Below are positions 1-5,223 of a DNA stretch of 5,223 nucleotides, in pieces. The position numbers and the translations under genes are program-made. This stretch comes from Methanomicrobiales archaeon (GTDB lineage: Archaea > Halobacteriota > Methanomicrobia > Methanomicrobiales > JACTUA01): the NCBI GenBank assembly GCA_028678555.1, contig JAJRDF010000112.1, positions 1 through 5,223 of the forward strand, given 5' to 3'. Position 1 is the first letter of the stretch, and each line of letters starts with the position of its first letter. Below the pieces are notes generated by a model. The model searched no databases, had not been told where the DNA came from, and saw only the letters and a program-made list of their open reading frames with translations.

Positions 1-390
1 ATCCTTCGCATACGCGGGATCGAACGGCCGTCCCTGCCCGTGGCTGTCGTCGATGACGATGGCGTCGCAGTCCTCCCGCGGTGGATCGCCGCGCCGGAGC
101 ATCCGGAAGAGCCTGACCCGCCGGTCCGGGAGGGCCGCGAACGGGTGGGAGACCTGGATCGCATCCGGCCCGGCCGCGAGGATCTCCCGGATATCTTCAT
201 CGCGGGTGGTATGGGTGACCGCCACCCGCACAACCAGGGGTCCCGCCGCTGTGAAGATCTCCCTCGCCTGTTGCACGGATACGGACCGTGGTGAGTCGCT
301 GCACAGGACCACCCCGATCGCGTCTGCACCGGCGTCGACTGCCGTGCGGGCATCCTCCTGCCGGGTGATGCCGCAGATCTTCACGCGCAT
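1..390 (-). CDS. trpF: Phosphoribosylanthranilate isomerase, N-terminal 130 residues (cut by window edge)
   Basis: TrpF converts N-(5'-phosphoribosyl)anthranilate to the carboxyphenylamino-deoxyribulose phosphate (CdRP) used by TrpC, in the cytoplasm. The reading frame is open from ATG at 390 to the left edge with no stop, giving 130 residues of a protein usually about 200-210 long, so the C-terminal third is outside. It begins [14 protein letters not shown], the classic TrpF start, with the expected catalytic Cys at residue 6. GADAIGVVL (21-29) and SPRSVSVQQAREI (33-45) match the family. VIDDS (112-116) carries the likely general-acid Asp (114), followed by GQGRPFD (118-124) in place of the usual GGTGxxFD. 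Two motifs are weak: the usual VQLHG is IQVSH (78-82), and the loop after the Asp is short. The start overlaps the trpC stop by 10 bases; a GTG at 384 would give a 4-base overlap like the other junctions. Identity is secure from motifs plus position in the trp operon. Confidence 0.93.
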   Translation of the reverse strand, partial: MRVKICGITRQEDARTAVDAGADAIGVVLCSDSPRSVSVQQAREIFTAAGPLVVRVAVTHTTRDEDIREILAAGPDAIQVSHPFAALPDRRVRLFRMLRRGDPPREDCDAIVIDDSHGQGRPFDPAYAKD

Positions 391-1136
391 ACCAGTGCCT
401 CCACGGTCTTCCCCGGCTCCCTGGAGAGGGTGATGGCGGTGCCGATAAGGAAGGCGTCACACGACGTCTTTAGGGACCGGAGATCCGCCAGGGACCGGAT
501 CCCGCTCTCCGCCACCACCAGCCGGCCCCGGCCCCGGATCCGTCCGGAGAGCCGCCGGGTGGTCTCAAGGTCGATCCCCATGGTCCGCAGGTCCCGGTTG
601 TTCACGCCGATGAGCCGGGCTCCCGACTCGATGGCCAGGTCCGCCTCCTCCCCGTTGTGGACCTCCACCAGCGCTTCCAGCGAGAGGCGTTCACAGAGGT
701 CCAGGAACCCCGGGAGGCGGTCCCCCAGCACCGAAGCGATCAGGAGCACGGCATCGGCACCCAGGGCTCTTGTCTCGTCCAGCTGCCGGGGGTCGATGAT
801 GAAGTCCTTCCGGAGGATAGGGACATCGGTGATCCGGCGCACCTGTTCCAGGTGGCGGGTGCTGCCGCCGAAGTAGTGCGGTTCCATGAGGACGGAGAGG
901 GCGGTGCACCCTGCCCGGACCGCCTCCCCCGCCAGCCACTCCAGGTCCTGCACGCTGCGCAGGCTCCCCAGGGTGGGGGAGGCCAGCTTCAGCTCGGCGA
1001 TGACGGCGTTCCGGGGGGGAGCCCGGGCGATGGCCTCCCCGAGGGAGACGGTGGCCCGGGAGGGGACCTCCTTCCGGTCCATCTCCATGGAGGCGACCCG
1101 GTCCCGGGTGCTCTTCAGGATCTCATCCAGGATCAT
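381..1136 (-). CDS. trpC: Indole-3-glycerol-phosphate synthase
   Basis: TrpC closes the indole ring: CdRP is decarboxylated and dehydrated to indole-3-glycerol phosphate. The 251-residue protein has the normal length for a single-domain (beta/alpha)8 enzyme not fused to TrpF. Motifs in order: [11 protein letters not shown] (47-57), with the Glu (48) and Lys (50) matching the catalytic pair of the family; FGGS (89-92); [11 protein letters not shown] (106-116), with the general-acid Lys at 110; [10 protein letters not shown] (124-133); LVEVH (156-160), with catalytic Glu 158; LIGVNNRDL (175-183); and VVAESGI (207-213), part of the phosphate site. The ATG start at 1136 overlaps the trpD stop (ATGA). 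The first motif differs from the common EIKRASPSKG in having Leu for Arg and Leu for Lys, but catalytic residues are kept. It contains the single Trp (W67) found among TrpG, TrpD, TrpC and the visible part of TrpF. Confidence 0.97.
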   Translation of the reverse strand: MILDEILKSTRDRVASMEMDRKEVPSRATVSLGEAIARAPPRNAVIAELKLASPTLGSLRSVQDLEWLAGEAVRAGCTALSVLMEPHYFGGSTRHLEQVRRITDVPILRKDFIIDPRQLDETRALGADAVLLIASVLGDRLPGFLDLCERLSLEALVEVHNGEEADLAIESGARLIGVNNRDLRTMGIDLETTRRLSGRIRGRGRLVVAESGIRSLADLRSLKTSCDAFLIGTAITLSREPGKTVEALVCA

Positions 1137-2152
1137 GGTCTCCCTCCCGTCGCCTCCACCAGCCGGTCAAGTTTTCCGAGGGCAGCACCGGTATCGATGG
1201 AAGCCGTGGCCACCCGGAGTCCCTCGTGGATATCGCGGGTCCTCCCCGCCAGGTGGATGGCCGCAGCGGCGTTCAGGAGCACGATGTCCCGCAGCGGCCC
1301 CCGTTCCCCTCCCAGGATCTCCCGCAGGATCCGGGCACTCGCCGCGGGATCCCCCCCTGCCAGATCCGCCCGGGACGCAACCGGGATACCGAAGGTGGAG
1401 GGATGGATCCGGTACGTGCGGATGGTACCATCTGCCAGATCCGCCACTTCAGTCTCGCCGGTCGTCGTGATCTCATCCAGGCCGTCGCCGTGGACCACCA
1501 TGGCCCTCCGGGTGCCCAGCAGCCTGAGCACGTCCGCCACCTTCCCGGTCAGATCCGGGGTGTAGACGCCCGTCAGCTGCACGTCGGCATGGGCCGGGTT
1601 GGAGAGGGGGCCCAGCAGGTTGAAGACGGTGCGGATCCCGATCTCGCGCCGGGGGCCCAGCACGTGCAACATGGCCGGGTGGTGGGCGGGGGCATACAGG
1701 AAACAGATGCCGATCCGCTCGCAGATCTCGGCGAGGAGCGGCGGGGGCACGGACAGGCCCACGCCGGCGGCCTCCAGGAGGTCCGCCGAGCCGCAGCGGC
1801 TGGAGACCGAGCGGTTCCCGTGCTTGACCACCGGTATCCCTGCGCCGGCGGCAACGAATGCGGCGGTGGTGGAGATGTTGAAGGTGCCGGTCCCGTCGCC
1901 CCCGGTCCCGCAGGTATCCAGGGACGGCGTTGCGAACCGGGGGGTGATGAGGAGGGCCCGTTCCCTCATGGCCCGGGCCATGGCCGCGATCTCGGCGCTG
2001 GTCTCACCTTTCATGCGCAGCGCCGTGAGGAGCGCGCCCGTCTGGGCCGGGGTCACCTGCCCGTCCATGATCATCCCCATCATCCGGTAGGCATCATCGG
2101 GGGAAAGATCACGCCCCTCCACCAGCCGGGGAAGGATACCGGCAATCGTCAT
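1133..2152 (-). CDS. trpD: Anthranilate phosphoribosyltransferase
   Basis: TrpD transfers phosphoribose from PRPP to anthranilate, the second step of the tryptophan branch. The 339-residue length is typical of the stand-alone enzyme (type III phosphoribosyltransferase fold, homodimer). The N-terminal helical domain (about 1-70) includes the [13 protein letters not shown] stretch (39-51). The PRPP-binding signature [17 protein letters not shown] is at 79-95, followed by [20 protein letters not shown] (109-128). The anthranilate-site region reads [19 protein letters not shown] (157-175) and [11 protein letters not shown] (177-187). The second metal-binding Asp-Glu pair is in GDGLDE (222-227). 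The ATG start at 2152 overlaps the trpG stop (ATGA), and its own stop overlaps the trpC ATG. TrpD is not fused to TrpG, unlike in enteric bacteria. The protein contains no Trp residue. No truncation or frameshift is visible. Confidence 0.97.
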   Translation of the reverse strand: MTIAGILPRLVEGRDLSPDDAYRMMGMIMDGQVTPAQTGALLTALRMKGETSAEIAAMARAMRERALLITPRFATPSLDTCGTGGDGTGTFNISTTAAFVAAGAGIPVVKHGNRSVSSRCGSADLLEAAGVGLSVPPPLLAEICERIGICFLYAPAHHPAMLHVLGPRREIGIRTVFNLLGPLSNPAHADVQLTGVYTPDLTGKVADVLRLLGTRRAMVVHGDGLDEITTTGETEVADLADGTIRTYRIHPSTFGIPVASRADLAGGDPAASARILREILGGERGPLRDIVLLNAAAAIHLAGRTRDIHEGLRVATASIDTGAALGKLDRLVEATGGRP

Positions 2153-2730
2153 GACGGCACCTCATGGGGAAAGAGGAAGCGGCGGAGGATCGTGTCTCCG
2201 TCGGGCGTGAGGATGGACTCCGGGTGGAACTGGATCCCCTCCACCGGGTAACGCCGGTGGCGGAGTCCCATGATCGCACCGTCGTCAACGCTCACCGCCG
2301 AGACCTCCAGGTCAGGCGGGAGGGACGACGGATCCGCCACCAGCGAGTGGTAGCGGGTGGCCGAAAGGGGGCTCGGGAGGCCGGAGAAGATCGTCTTCCC
2401 GTCGTGGCGGATTCGTGAGACCTTCCCGTGCACCGGCCGGGCAGCCCGCACCACCTGTCCCCCGAAGGCGACACAGATGGCCTGGTGCCCCAGGCACACC
2501 CCCAGTGTCGGGATGGTGCGGGAGAGCGTCAGGAGCACCTGGAGCCCCACGCCGGAGTCCTCGGGCTTCCCCGGGCCGGGGGAGAGGATGATCCGGTCGC
2601 AGGGGAGGGCACGGATGTCCTCAAGCGGGGTATCCGATGTGACAACGACAGGCTCCGCACCCAGGTATCCCACCTGCTGCGACAGGTTGTAGGTGAAGCT
2701 GTCGTAGCAGTCGATGAGGAGCACTTTCAC
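2149..2730 (-). CDS. trpG: Anthranilate synthase component II (glutamine amidotransferase)
   Basis: TrpG hydrolyses glutamine and passes ammonia to TrpE for anthranilate formation. The chosen start is GTG at 2730, giving 193 residues, the usual length for a stand-alone class I amidotransferase. It begins [18 protein letters not shown], exactly where family members start, and it overlaps the trpE stop as GTGA. The same frame stays open further upstream to 2796, but that part lies inside trpE and resembles nothing. Motifs: [13 protein letters not shown] (48-60, the oxyanion-strand region), [11 protein letters not shown] (75-85) with nucleophile Cys 79, RYHSL (126-130), and GIQFHPES (165-172) with catalytic His 169 and Glu 171. 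A PabA role (4-aminobenzoate) shares these motifs and cannot be excluded as a second use, but the neighbours make TrpG the main assignment. It contains no Trp residue. Confidence 0.96.
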   Translation of the reverse strand: MKVLLIDCYDSFTYNLSQQVGYLGAEPVVVTSDTPLEDIRALPCDRIILSPGPGKPEDSGVGLQVLLTLSRTIPTLGVCLGHQAICVAFGGQVVRAARPVHGKVSRIRHDGKTIFSGLPSPLSATRYHSLVADPSSLPPDLEVSAVSVDDGAIMGLRHRRYPVEGIQFHPESILTPDGDTILRRFLFPHEVPS

Positions 2731-4244
2731 CGGTATCCCCCCGCCGCCTCGATGGCCCTCATCATGGCCATCCCCTTGTTCCCGGTCTCGATCCACTCGT
2801 TCTCAGGGACCGAGTCGGCCACGATCCCGGCCCCCACGCGGAAAGAGGCCTTCCCGCCCTGCACGACGATTGTCCGGATGGTGATGGCAAACTCCAGCGT
2901 GCGATCGAACCCGGCAAATCCCACCGCCCCGGCGTAGGGCCCCCGCGGGGTCTTCTCCACCTCGCTTACGATCTGCATGGCCCGGATCTTGGGGGCGCCG
3001 CTCACCGTTCCGGCCGGGAAGCAGGACTTCAGGGCATCGTACCCGCTCCGGTGCTCCTCCAGCGTCCCGTGGACCGTGGAGACCAGGTGCTGCACATGGC
3101 TGAACCGCTCGACGGCCATGAAGTCCTCCACCCGGACCGAGCCGAACCGTGAGACCCTCCCCACGTCGTTCCTCGCCAGGTCCACGAGCATCGTGTGTTC
3201 TGCCCGCTCCTTCTCATCCTCCCTGAGCTCCCGGGCCAGCCGGGCGTCCTCCTCCACTGTCCTGCCCCGGGGCCGTGTACCTGCAATGGGGACGGTCGTG
3301 ACCCGGCCCCGCTCGACCCGGACGAGCATCTCCGGGCTCGCACCAATCAGCTTCCGGTCGCCGAAGTCCAGGTAGTACAGGTAGGGGCTCGGGTTGATCT
3401 GCCGGAGGGCCTGGTAAACGCAGAAGGGCTCTGCAGGAAGGTCGCACTCCAGGGACCGGGAGATGACCGCCTGGAAGATGTCCCCGGCCATGATGTGCTC
3501 CTTCACCCGCTCCACGGCCCGGCAGTATTCCCCCCGGGTCATATCGGAGGTGGGATGGAGGGATGGGTGAGCCCCGTGGGGCTTCGGCGTGGCAGCATCG
3601 TCTGCCCCCGGCAGGGTCCGGAGGTGCTCCACGGTCTCCCGTATCCGTGCCGCCGAGCTGCGGTAGTCACGGACGGGATCGGATTCGTAGGGGAGGAGAG
3701 GGCTTGCAAAGACAAAGAGGTGCCGTGCCAGGTGGTCAAAGACGATGCAGTCGGTGATCAGCATGAACTGACCGTCGGGATCCCGGCCTGCAGCCTCCCT
3801 GCACCCGGGGACCATGGGGAAGAGGGAATGGACAAGATCGTAGGAGAAGTATCCCACCATGCCTCCGGAGAACCGCGGGGCCCGGAGCTTCACGTGGGCA
3901 AACCGCTGGAGGAGGGACCTGAGCTGGTCCACGGCTGTCTCCCCTTCAGGGGACCGGGCGATGGAGGTGAGGGGTTCATGCCCGGTGATCGCCACCACCT
4001 CCCCGAGTGAGACCGTGAGGCCGGGATTCCATCCCAGGTAGGAGTAGCGGGCGATCTTCTCGCTCCCTTCCATGGACTCCAGGAGCACGCCGGGCCCATG
4101 GCAGAGAGAAGCATAGACGTCCGTGGGGGAGATATCCGGAAGCGGGATCCGGGTGCAGAGGGGGACAAAGAGGGGCCTTGCCTGATGCTCGGCCAGTGCC
4201 AGGAATTCCTCCTCCCCCAGGTTCAGGTGCAGGGCTTCCGGCAC
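2727..4244 (-). CDS. trpE: Anthranilate synthase component I
   Basis: TrpE makes anthranilate from chorismate with ammonia from TrpG, the committed step. From the GTG at 4244 it is 505 residues. Motifs in order: LLES (54-57), the tryptophan-binding feedback element; NPSPYLYYLDFG (284-295), the other half of that pocket; PIAGTRPRG (319-327); the Mg/chorismate-site region DEKERAEH (343-350) and LVDLARND (353-360); FPAGTVSGAPK (409-419); and GAGIVADSVPE (472-482). LLES and context favour TrpE over PabB. The start is uncertain. The frame also has ATG at 4301 (524 residues) and TTG at 4316 (529). I chose GTG at 4244 because it has a purine-rich site six bases upstream, places MPEALHLNLGEEEF at the N-terminus, and because ATG 4301 falls at or before the transcription start predicted from the TATA box. 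It has only two Trp residues. It is the first gene of the operon. Confidence 0.95.
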   Translation of the reverse strand: MPEALHLNLGEEEFLALAEHQARPLFVPLCTRIPLPDISPTDVYASLCHGPGVLLESMEGSEKIARYSYLGWNPGLTVSLGEVVAITGHEPLTSIARSPEGETAVDQLRSLLQRFAHVKLRAPRFSGGMVGYFSYDLVHSLFPMVPGCREAAGRDPDGQFMLITDCIVFDHLARHLFVFASPLLPYESDPVRDYRSSAARIRETVEHLRTLPGADDAATPKPHGAHPSLHPTSDMTRGEYCRAVERVKEHIMAGDIFQAVISRSLECDLPAEPFCVYQALRQINPSPYLYYLDFGDRKLIGASPEMLVRVERGRVTTVPIAGTRPRGRTVEEDARLARELREDEKERAEHTMLVDLARNDVGRVSRFGSVRVEDFMAVERFSHVQHLVSTVHGTLEEHRSGYDALKSCFPAGTVSGAPKIRAMQIVSEVEKTPRGPYAGAVGFAGFDRTLEFAITIRTIVVQGGKASFRVGAGIVADSVPENEWIETGNKGMAMMRAIEAAGGYR

Positions 4245-4250
4245 GGCGGA

Positions 4251-4259
4251 CCCTTCCCC
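4251..4259 (-). promoter_or_regulatory. Candidate ribosome binding site for trpE GTG start
   Basis: On the minus strand GGGGAAGGG lies six bases before the GTG at 4244. It is a degenerate match to the archaeal Shine-Dalgarno (GGAGGTGA), but the ATG at 4301 and TTG at 4316 have nothing comparable: the sequence before ATG 4301 reads GCTCAGCTTATTC. It is one argument for the shorter TrpE. Match strength is modest. Confidence 0.4.
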
Positions 4260-4320
4260 GGAGGTGTGACCCGGCCCTTCGCAGGCAGTTGGGAGATGCA
4301 TGAATAAGCTGAGCAACGTC

Positions 4321-4330
4321 TATATTTATA
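4321..4330 (-). promoter_or_regulatory. TATA box of the trp operon promoter
   Basis: The minus strand reads TATAAATATA, a strong archaeal TATA element standing out in GC-rich DNA. Archaeal TATA boxes are centred roughly 26 bases before the start of transcription, which would put the start near position 4300. That leaves a leader of about 55 bases before the GTG at 4244, or an essentially leaderless message if ATG 4301 is used. The 5' neighbour on the same strand, CAATAATG, is the place for a BRE; it is only partly purine-rich. The start of transcription is predicted, not observed. Confidence 0.75.
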
Positions 4331-4333
4331 CAT

Positions 4334-4355
4334 TATTGAACATATATGTGCATTA
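4334..4355. promoter_or_regulatory. Candidate trp operator: TRP-box-like inverted repeat
   Basis: The plus strand has TGAACATATATGTGCA at 4337-4352, a 16-base inverted repeat with 7 of 8 pairs matching around a CATATATG core. Extended to 4334-4355, 9 of 11 pairs match. The two half-sites TGAACA and TGTGCA are each one base from TGTACA, the TRP-box consensus bound by the TrpY repressor in Methanothermobacter. It sits directly upstream of, and next to, the trpE TATA box, where a bound protein could block TBP/TFB or act as an activator. No TrpY gene is visible here, so the link to a TrpY-like regulator is inference. Confidence 0.5.
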
Positions 4356-4503
4356 TGCGCCATTCTCCTCGCGATTCCGGATGACACGATATCGTCGGCT
4401 GGCAGGATCCCACCCCTCCCCGTGCCGGTCCGGAGCACTGTCGCGGATGGGAGTCTTTAACAGGATTCCCTCCGACTACTGGAACAGCGGGGGCAGGTCC
4501 CCT

Positions 4504-4522
4504 CCGGTCCGCCACGGACCGG
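4504..4522 (+). other. Perfect 7-bp stem hairpin in mobA leader
   Basis: CCGGTCC (4504-4510) and GGACCGG (4516-4522) form a perfect stem around a five-base loop GCCAC, ending 40 bases before the mobA GTG. It is followed by the self-complementary GC tract GGCCCGGGGCC. There is no T-run, so it does not look like an intrinsic terminator. It may be a leader structure, or chance in GC-rich DNA. Confidence 0.35.
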
Positions 4523-4546
4523 CCCGGGGCCCCTTCAGAGCTGCAC

Positions 4547-4557
4547 GGGGAGGAAGG
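4547..4557 (+). promoter_or_regulatory. Ribosome binding site of mobA
   Basis: GGGGAGGAAGG contains GGAGG (4549-4553) nine bases before the GTG at 4563, a strong match to the archaeal anti-Shine-Dalgarno. It decides the start: translation from this GTG begins MRSAIILVGG, with the nucleotide-binding loop directly after the first strand, as in MobA proteins. Confidence 0.75.
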
Positions 4558-4562
4558 CAGGC

Positions 4563-5186
4563 GTGAGATCGGCCATCATCCTGGTGGGGGGCGAGGCCCG
4601 CCGGGCCGGCGGGCAGGAGAAGTACTTCTTCCTCCTGAACGGCAGGACCTTTCTCCAGCACATCCTGGAGAGCCTGAGGGGCGTTGTGGACGAGGTGGTG
4701 CTGGCCGCCCGGGACCCGGAGCAGTGCGGGCGGTTCGCCCACATCCCCGGCCTCCGGTGCGTGCCGGACCGGCGGAAGGGGATCGGCCCCCTGGGGGGGC
4801 TCCACGCGGGGGTCCAGGAGGTGCGGGGGGATCCCGTCTTTGTCTCGGCCTGCGACATGCCGTGCATCAACAGCAGGGTGGTGGCCCTCCTCTTCCAGGT
4901 CATCGAGTCCGGACACTGGGACGCGGTGATCCCGGCATGGGACCCGGAGATGATCGAGCCCCTCCACGCGGTCTACCGCAGGCGGCCGCTCCTCGCGTAC
5001 CTGGAATCCCACGAAAACCTCTCCGTCCGTGCCATGGTCCGATCCATGAACGCCCGGTACCTCTCCATCGAAGAGATCCGGGCGCTGGACCCGGACCTCC
5101 GGACCTTCACCAACATCAACAAGGTGGAGGACCTGGAGCGGATCAACCTTGAGATGGGGAACTCATCCGATGCGGGACGGGAGTGA
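4563..5186 (+). CDS. mobA: Molybdenum cofactor guanylyltransferase (MobA family)
   Basis: MobA proteins attach a nucleotide (normally GMP from GTP) to molybdopterin, giving the dinucleotide cofactor used by DMSO-reductase-family enzymes. In methanogens the likely clients are formylmethanofuran and formate dehydrogenases. The protein has 207 residues, normal for a single-domain Rossmann-like nucleotidyltransferase. Motifs: IILVGGEARRAGGQEKYFF (5-23), corresponding to LAGGxSxRMGxxK with the conserved Lys at 20; KGIGPLGGLHAGV (72-84); SACDMP (95-100) with metal-binding Asp 98; EPLHAVYRR (132-140); and TNINKVEDL (183-191), the C-terminal NxNTPEDL-type motif. The Met of the usual RMG is Ala here, and LAGG is LVGG. 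GTG start with a good ribosome binding site. It is divergent from the trp operon and has no evident functional link to it. A related nucleotidyltransferase (CTP-using, or acting on another cofactor) is the main alternative. Confidence 0.85.
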   Translation: MRSAIILVGGEARRAGGQEKYFFLLNGRTFLQHILESLRGVVDEVVLAARDPEQCGRFAHIPGLRCVPDRRKGIGPLGGLHAGVQEVRGDPVFVSACDMPCINSRVVALLFQVIESGHWDAVIPAWDPEMIEPLHAVYRRRPLLAYLESHENLSVRAMVRSMNARYLSIEEIRALDPDLRTFTNINKVEDLERINLEMGNSSDAGRE

Positions 5187-5223
5187 GGGATCGATTTTCT
5201 CTCTGAGATGTCCTGGGCGGTCA
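5170..5223 (+). CDS. Possible start of a downstream gene (18 codons, cut by window edge)
   Basis: From ATG at 5170, within the last codons of mobA but in another frame, translation is open to the window edge: MRDGSEGSIFSLRCPGRS. The preceding GAGATGGGG (5153-5161) is a moderate Shine-Dalgarno-like stretch eight bases before it. An overlap of 17 bases with mobA would suggest an operon. An alternative start is ATG at 5208 (MSWAV). The fragment is too short to identify; either start, or neither, may be real. Confidence 0.27.
   Translation, partial: MRDGSEGSIFSLRCPGRS

Larger units (their letters stand above)
4245..4562. other. Divergent intergenic region between trp operon and mobA
   Basis: This stretch of about 320 bases (about 245 if trpE starts at 4316) separates two divergent genes. 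It holds, from the trpE side: a GC-rich trpE leader, the AT-rich island with the trp TATA box and inverted repeat (about 4320-4357), a 10-base palindrome ACGATATCGT at 4386-4395, GC-rich DNA with a weak plus-strand TATA-like TCTTTAAC (4454-4461), a 7-pair hairpin (4504-4522), and the mobA ribosome binding site. The trpE leader shows no Trp-codon-rich leader peptide and no clear terminator/antiterminator pair, so classical attenuation is not indicated. The mobA promoter is not obvious. Confidence 0.6.

Noticed and set aside
657..1565. Long plus-strand frame of 302 residues opposite trpC and trpD
   Set aside because: It is antisense to two well-supported genes and shows no motif or ribosome binding site; it is a shadow frame.
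1226..2251. Long plus-strand frame of 341 residues opposite trpD
   Set aside because: It lies wholly antisense to trpD and the end of trpG, which have clear motifs. The translation is rich in Gly, Arg, Pro and His without recognisable domains, typical of shadow frames in GC-rich DNA.
2731..2796. N-terminal extension of the TrpG frame (22 residues)
   Set aside because: It lies inside the 3' end of trpE, is Asp/Gly/Arg-rich and unlike any TrpG start. The GTG at 2730 gives the conserved N-terminus and the GTGA overlap.
2149..4244. pabB/pabA (4-aminobenzoate synthase) instead of trpE/trpG
   Set aside because: The LLES feedback element, the NPSPYLYY pocket and fused context with trpD, trpC and trpF favour anthranilate synthase.
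4245..4300. Attenuator or Trp leader peptide ahead of trpE
   Set aside because: The leader contains no Trp codons in a short frame and no clear pair of alternative hairpins; the upstream ATG is in frame with trpE itself.
4386..4395. Perfect 10-base palindrome ACGATATCGT as an operator for mobA
   Set aside because: It is short, does not extend, and is not next to a recognisable promoter; chance cannot be excluded.
4300..4566. Plus-strand 88-residue frame from ATG 4300 (after GGGAG) ending in a TGA that overlaps the mobA GTG
   Set aside because: It starts over the trpE 5' region and crosses the trp promoter island. Its composition is Arg/Pro/Ser/Gly-rich, as in random GC-rich frames, there is no promoter upstream, and it matches no family I know. 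The overlap with mobA looks fortuitous.
4476..5012. Minus-strand 178-residue frame opposite mobA
   Set aside because: It is a shadow of mobA, whose motifs and ribosome binding site are convincing. The antisense translation has no recognisable feature.
5190..5201. T-rich stretch GATTTTCTCTCT after mobA as a terminator
   Set aside because: There are only four consecutive T residues and no preceding hairpin, and a downstream reading frame may span it; the window ends too soon to judge.

Overview
The window looks like chromosomal DNA from a GC-rich methanogenic archaeon, most likely of the order Methanomicrobiales (a Methanoculleus-like organism). Three things point there: an archaeal-type TATA element in an otherwise GC-rich context, a compact trpE-G-D-C-F gene order, and a MobA with the variant N-terminal signature LVGGEARRAGGQEKYFF, which I associate with this group. 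That taxonomic assignment is inference from memory and was not searched.

Positions 1 to about 4244-4316 on the minus strand hold a tryptophan biosynthesis operon, transcribed from right to left: trpE (anthranilate synthase component I), trpG (glutaminase component II), trpD (anthranilate phosphoribosyltransferase), trpC (indole-3-glycerol-phosphate synthase) and trpF (phosphoribosylanthranilate isomerase, cut by the left window edge). Together they convert chorismate to indole-3-glycerol phosphate. The last step (trpB and trpA) would be expected just beyond the left edge. Every junction is an overlap: a 4-base GTGA or ATGA stop/start overlap at E/G, G/D and D/C, and either the same or a 10-base overlap at C/F. 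The genes are therefore very probably one transcript with coupled translation.

About 4245-4562 is the intergenic region between the trp operon and the divergent gene. It has one short AT-rich island (about 4320-4357) with a good minus-strand TATA box (4321-4330) and, just upstream of it, an imperfect 22-base inverted repeat (4334-4355) built from two half-sites close to TGTACA, the TRP-box half-site known from the TrpY system of Methanothermobacter. This is the most interesting non-coding signal here. The rest of the region is GC-rich, with a hairpin and a ribosome binding site ahead of the next gene.

Positions 4563-5186 on the plus strand encode a MobA-type molybdenum cofactor nucleotidyltransferase, plausibly serving formylmethanofuran or formate dehydrogenases. 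A possible next gene begins at about 5170 and runs off the right edge. I see no mobile element, CRISPR array, stable RNA gene or new system. The window is core metabolism with an interesting candidate operator.
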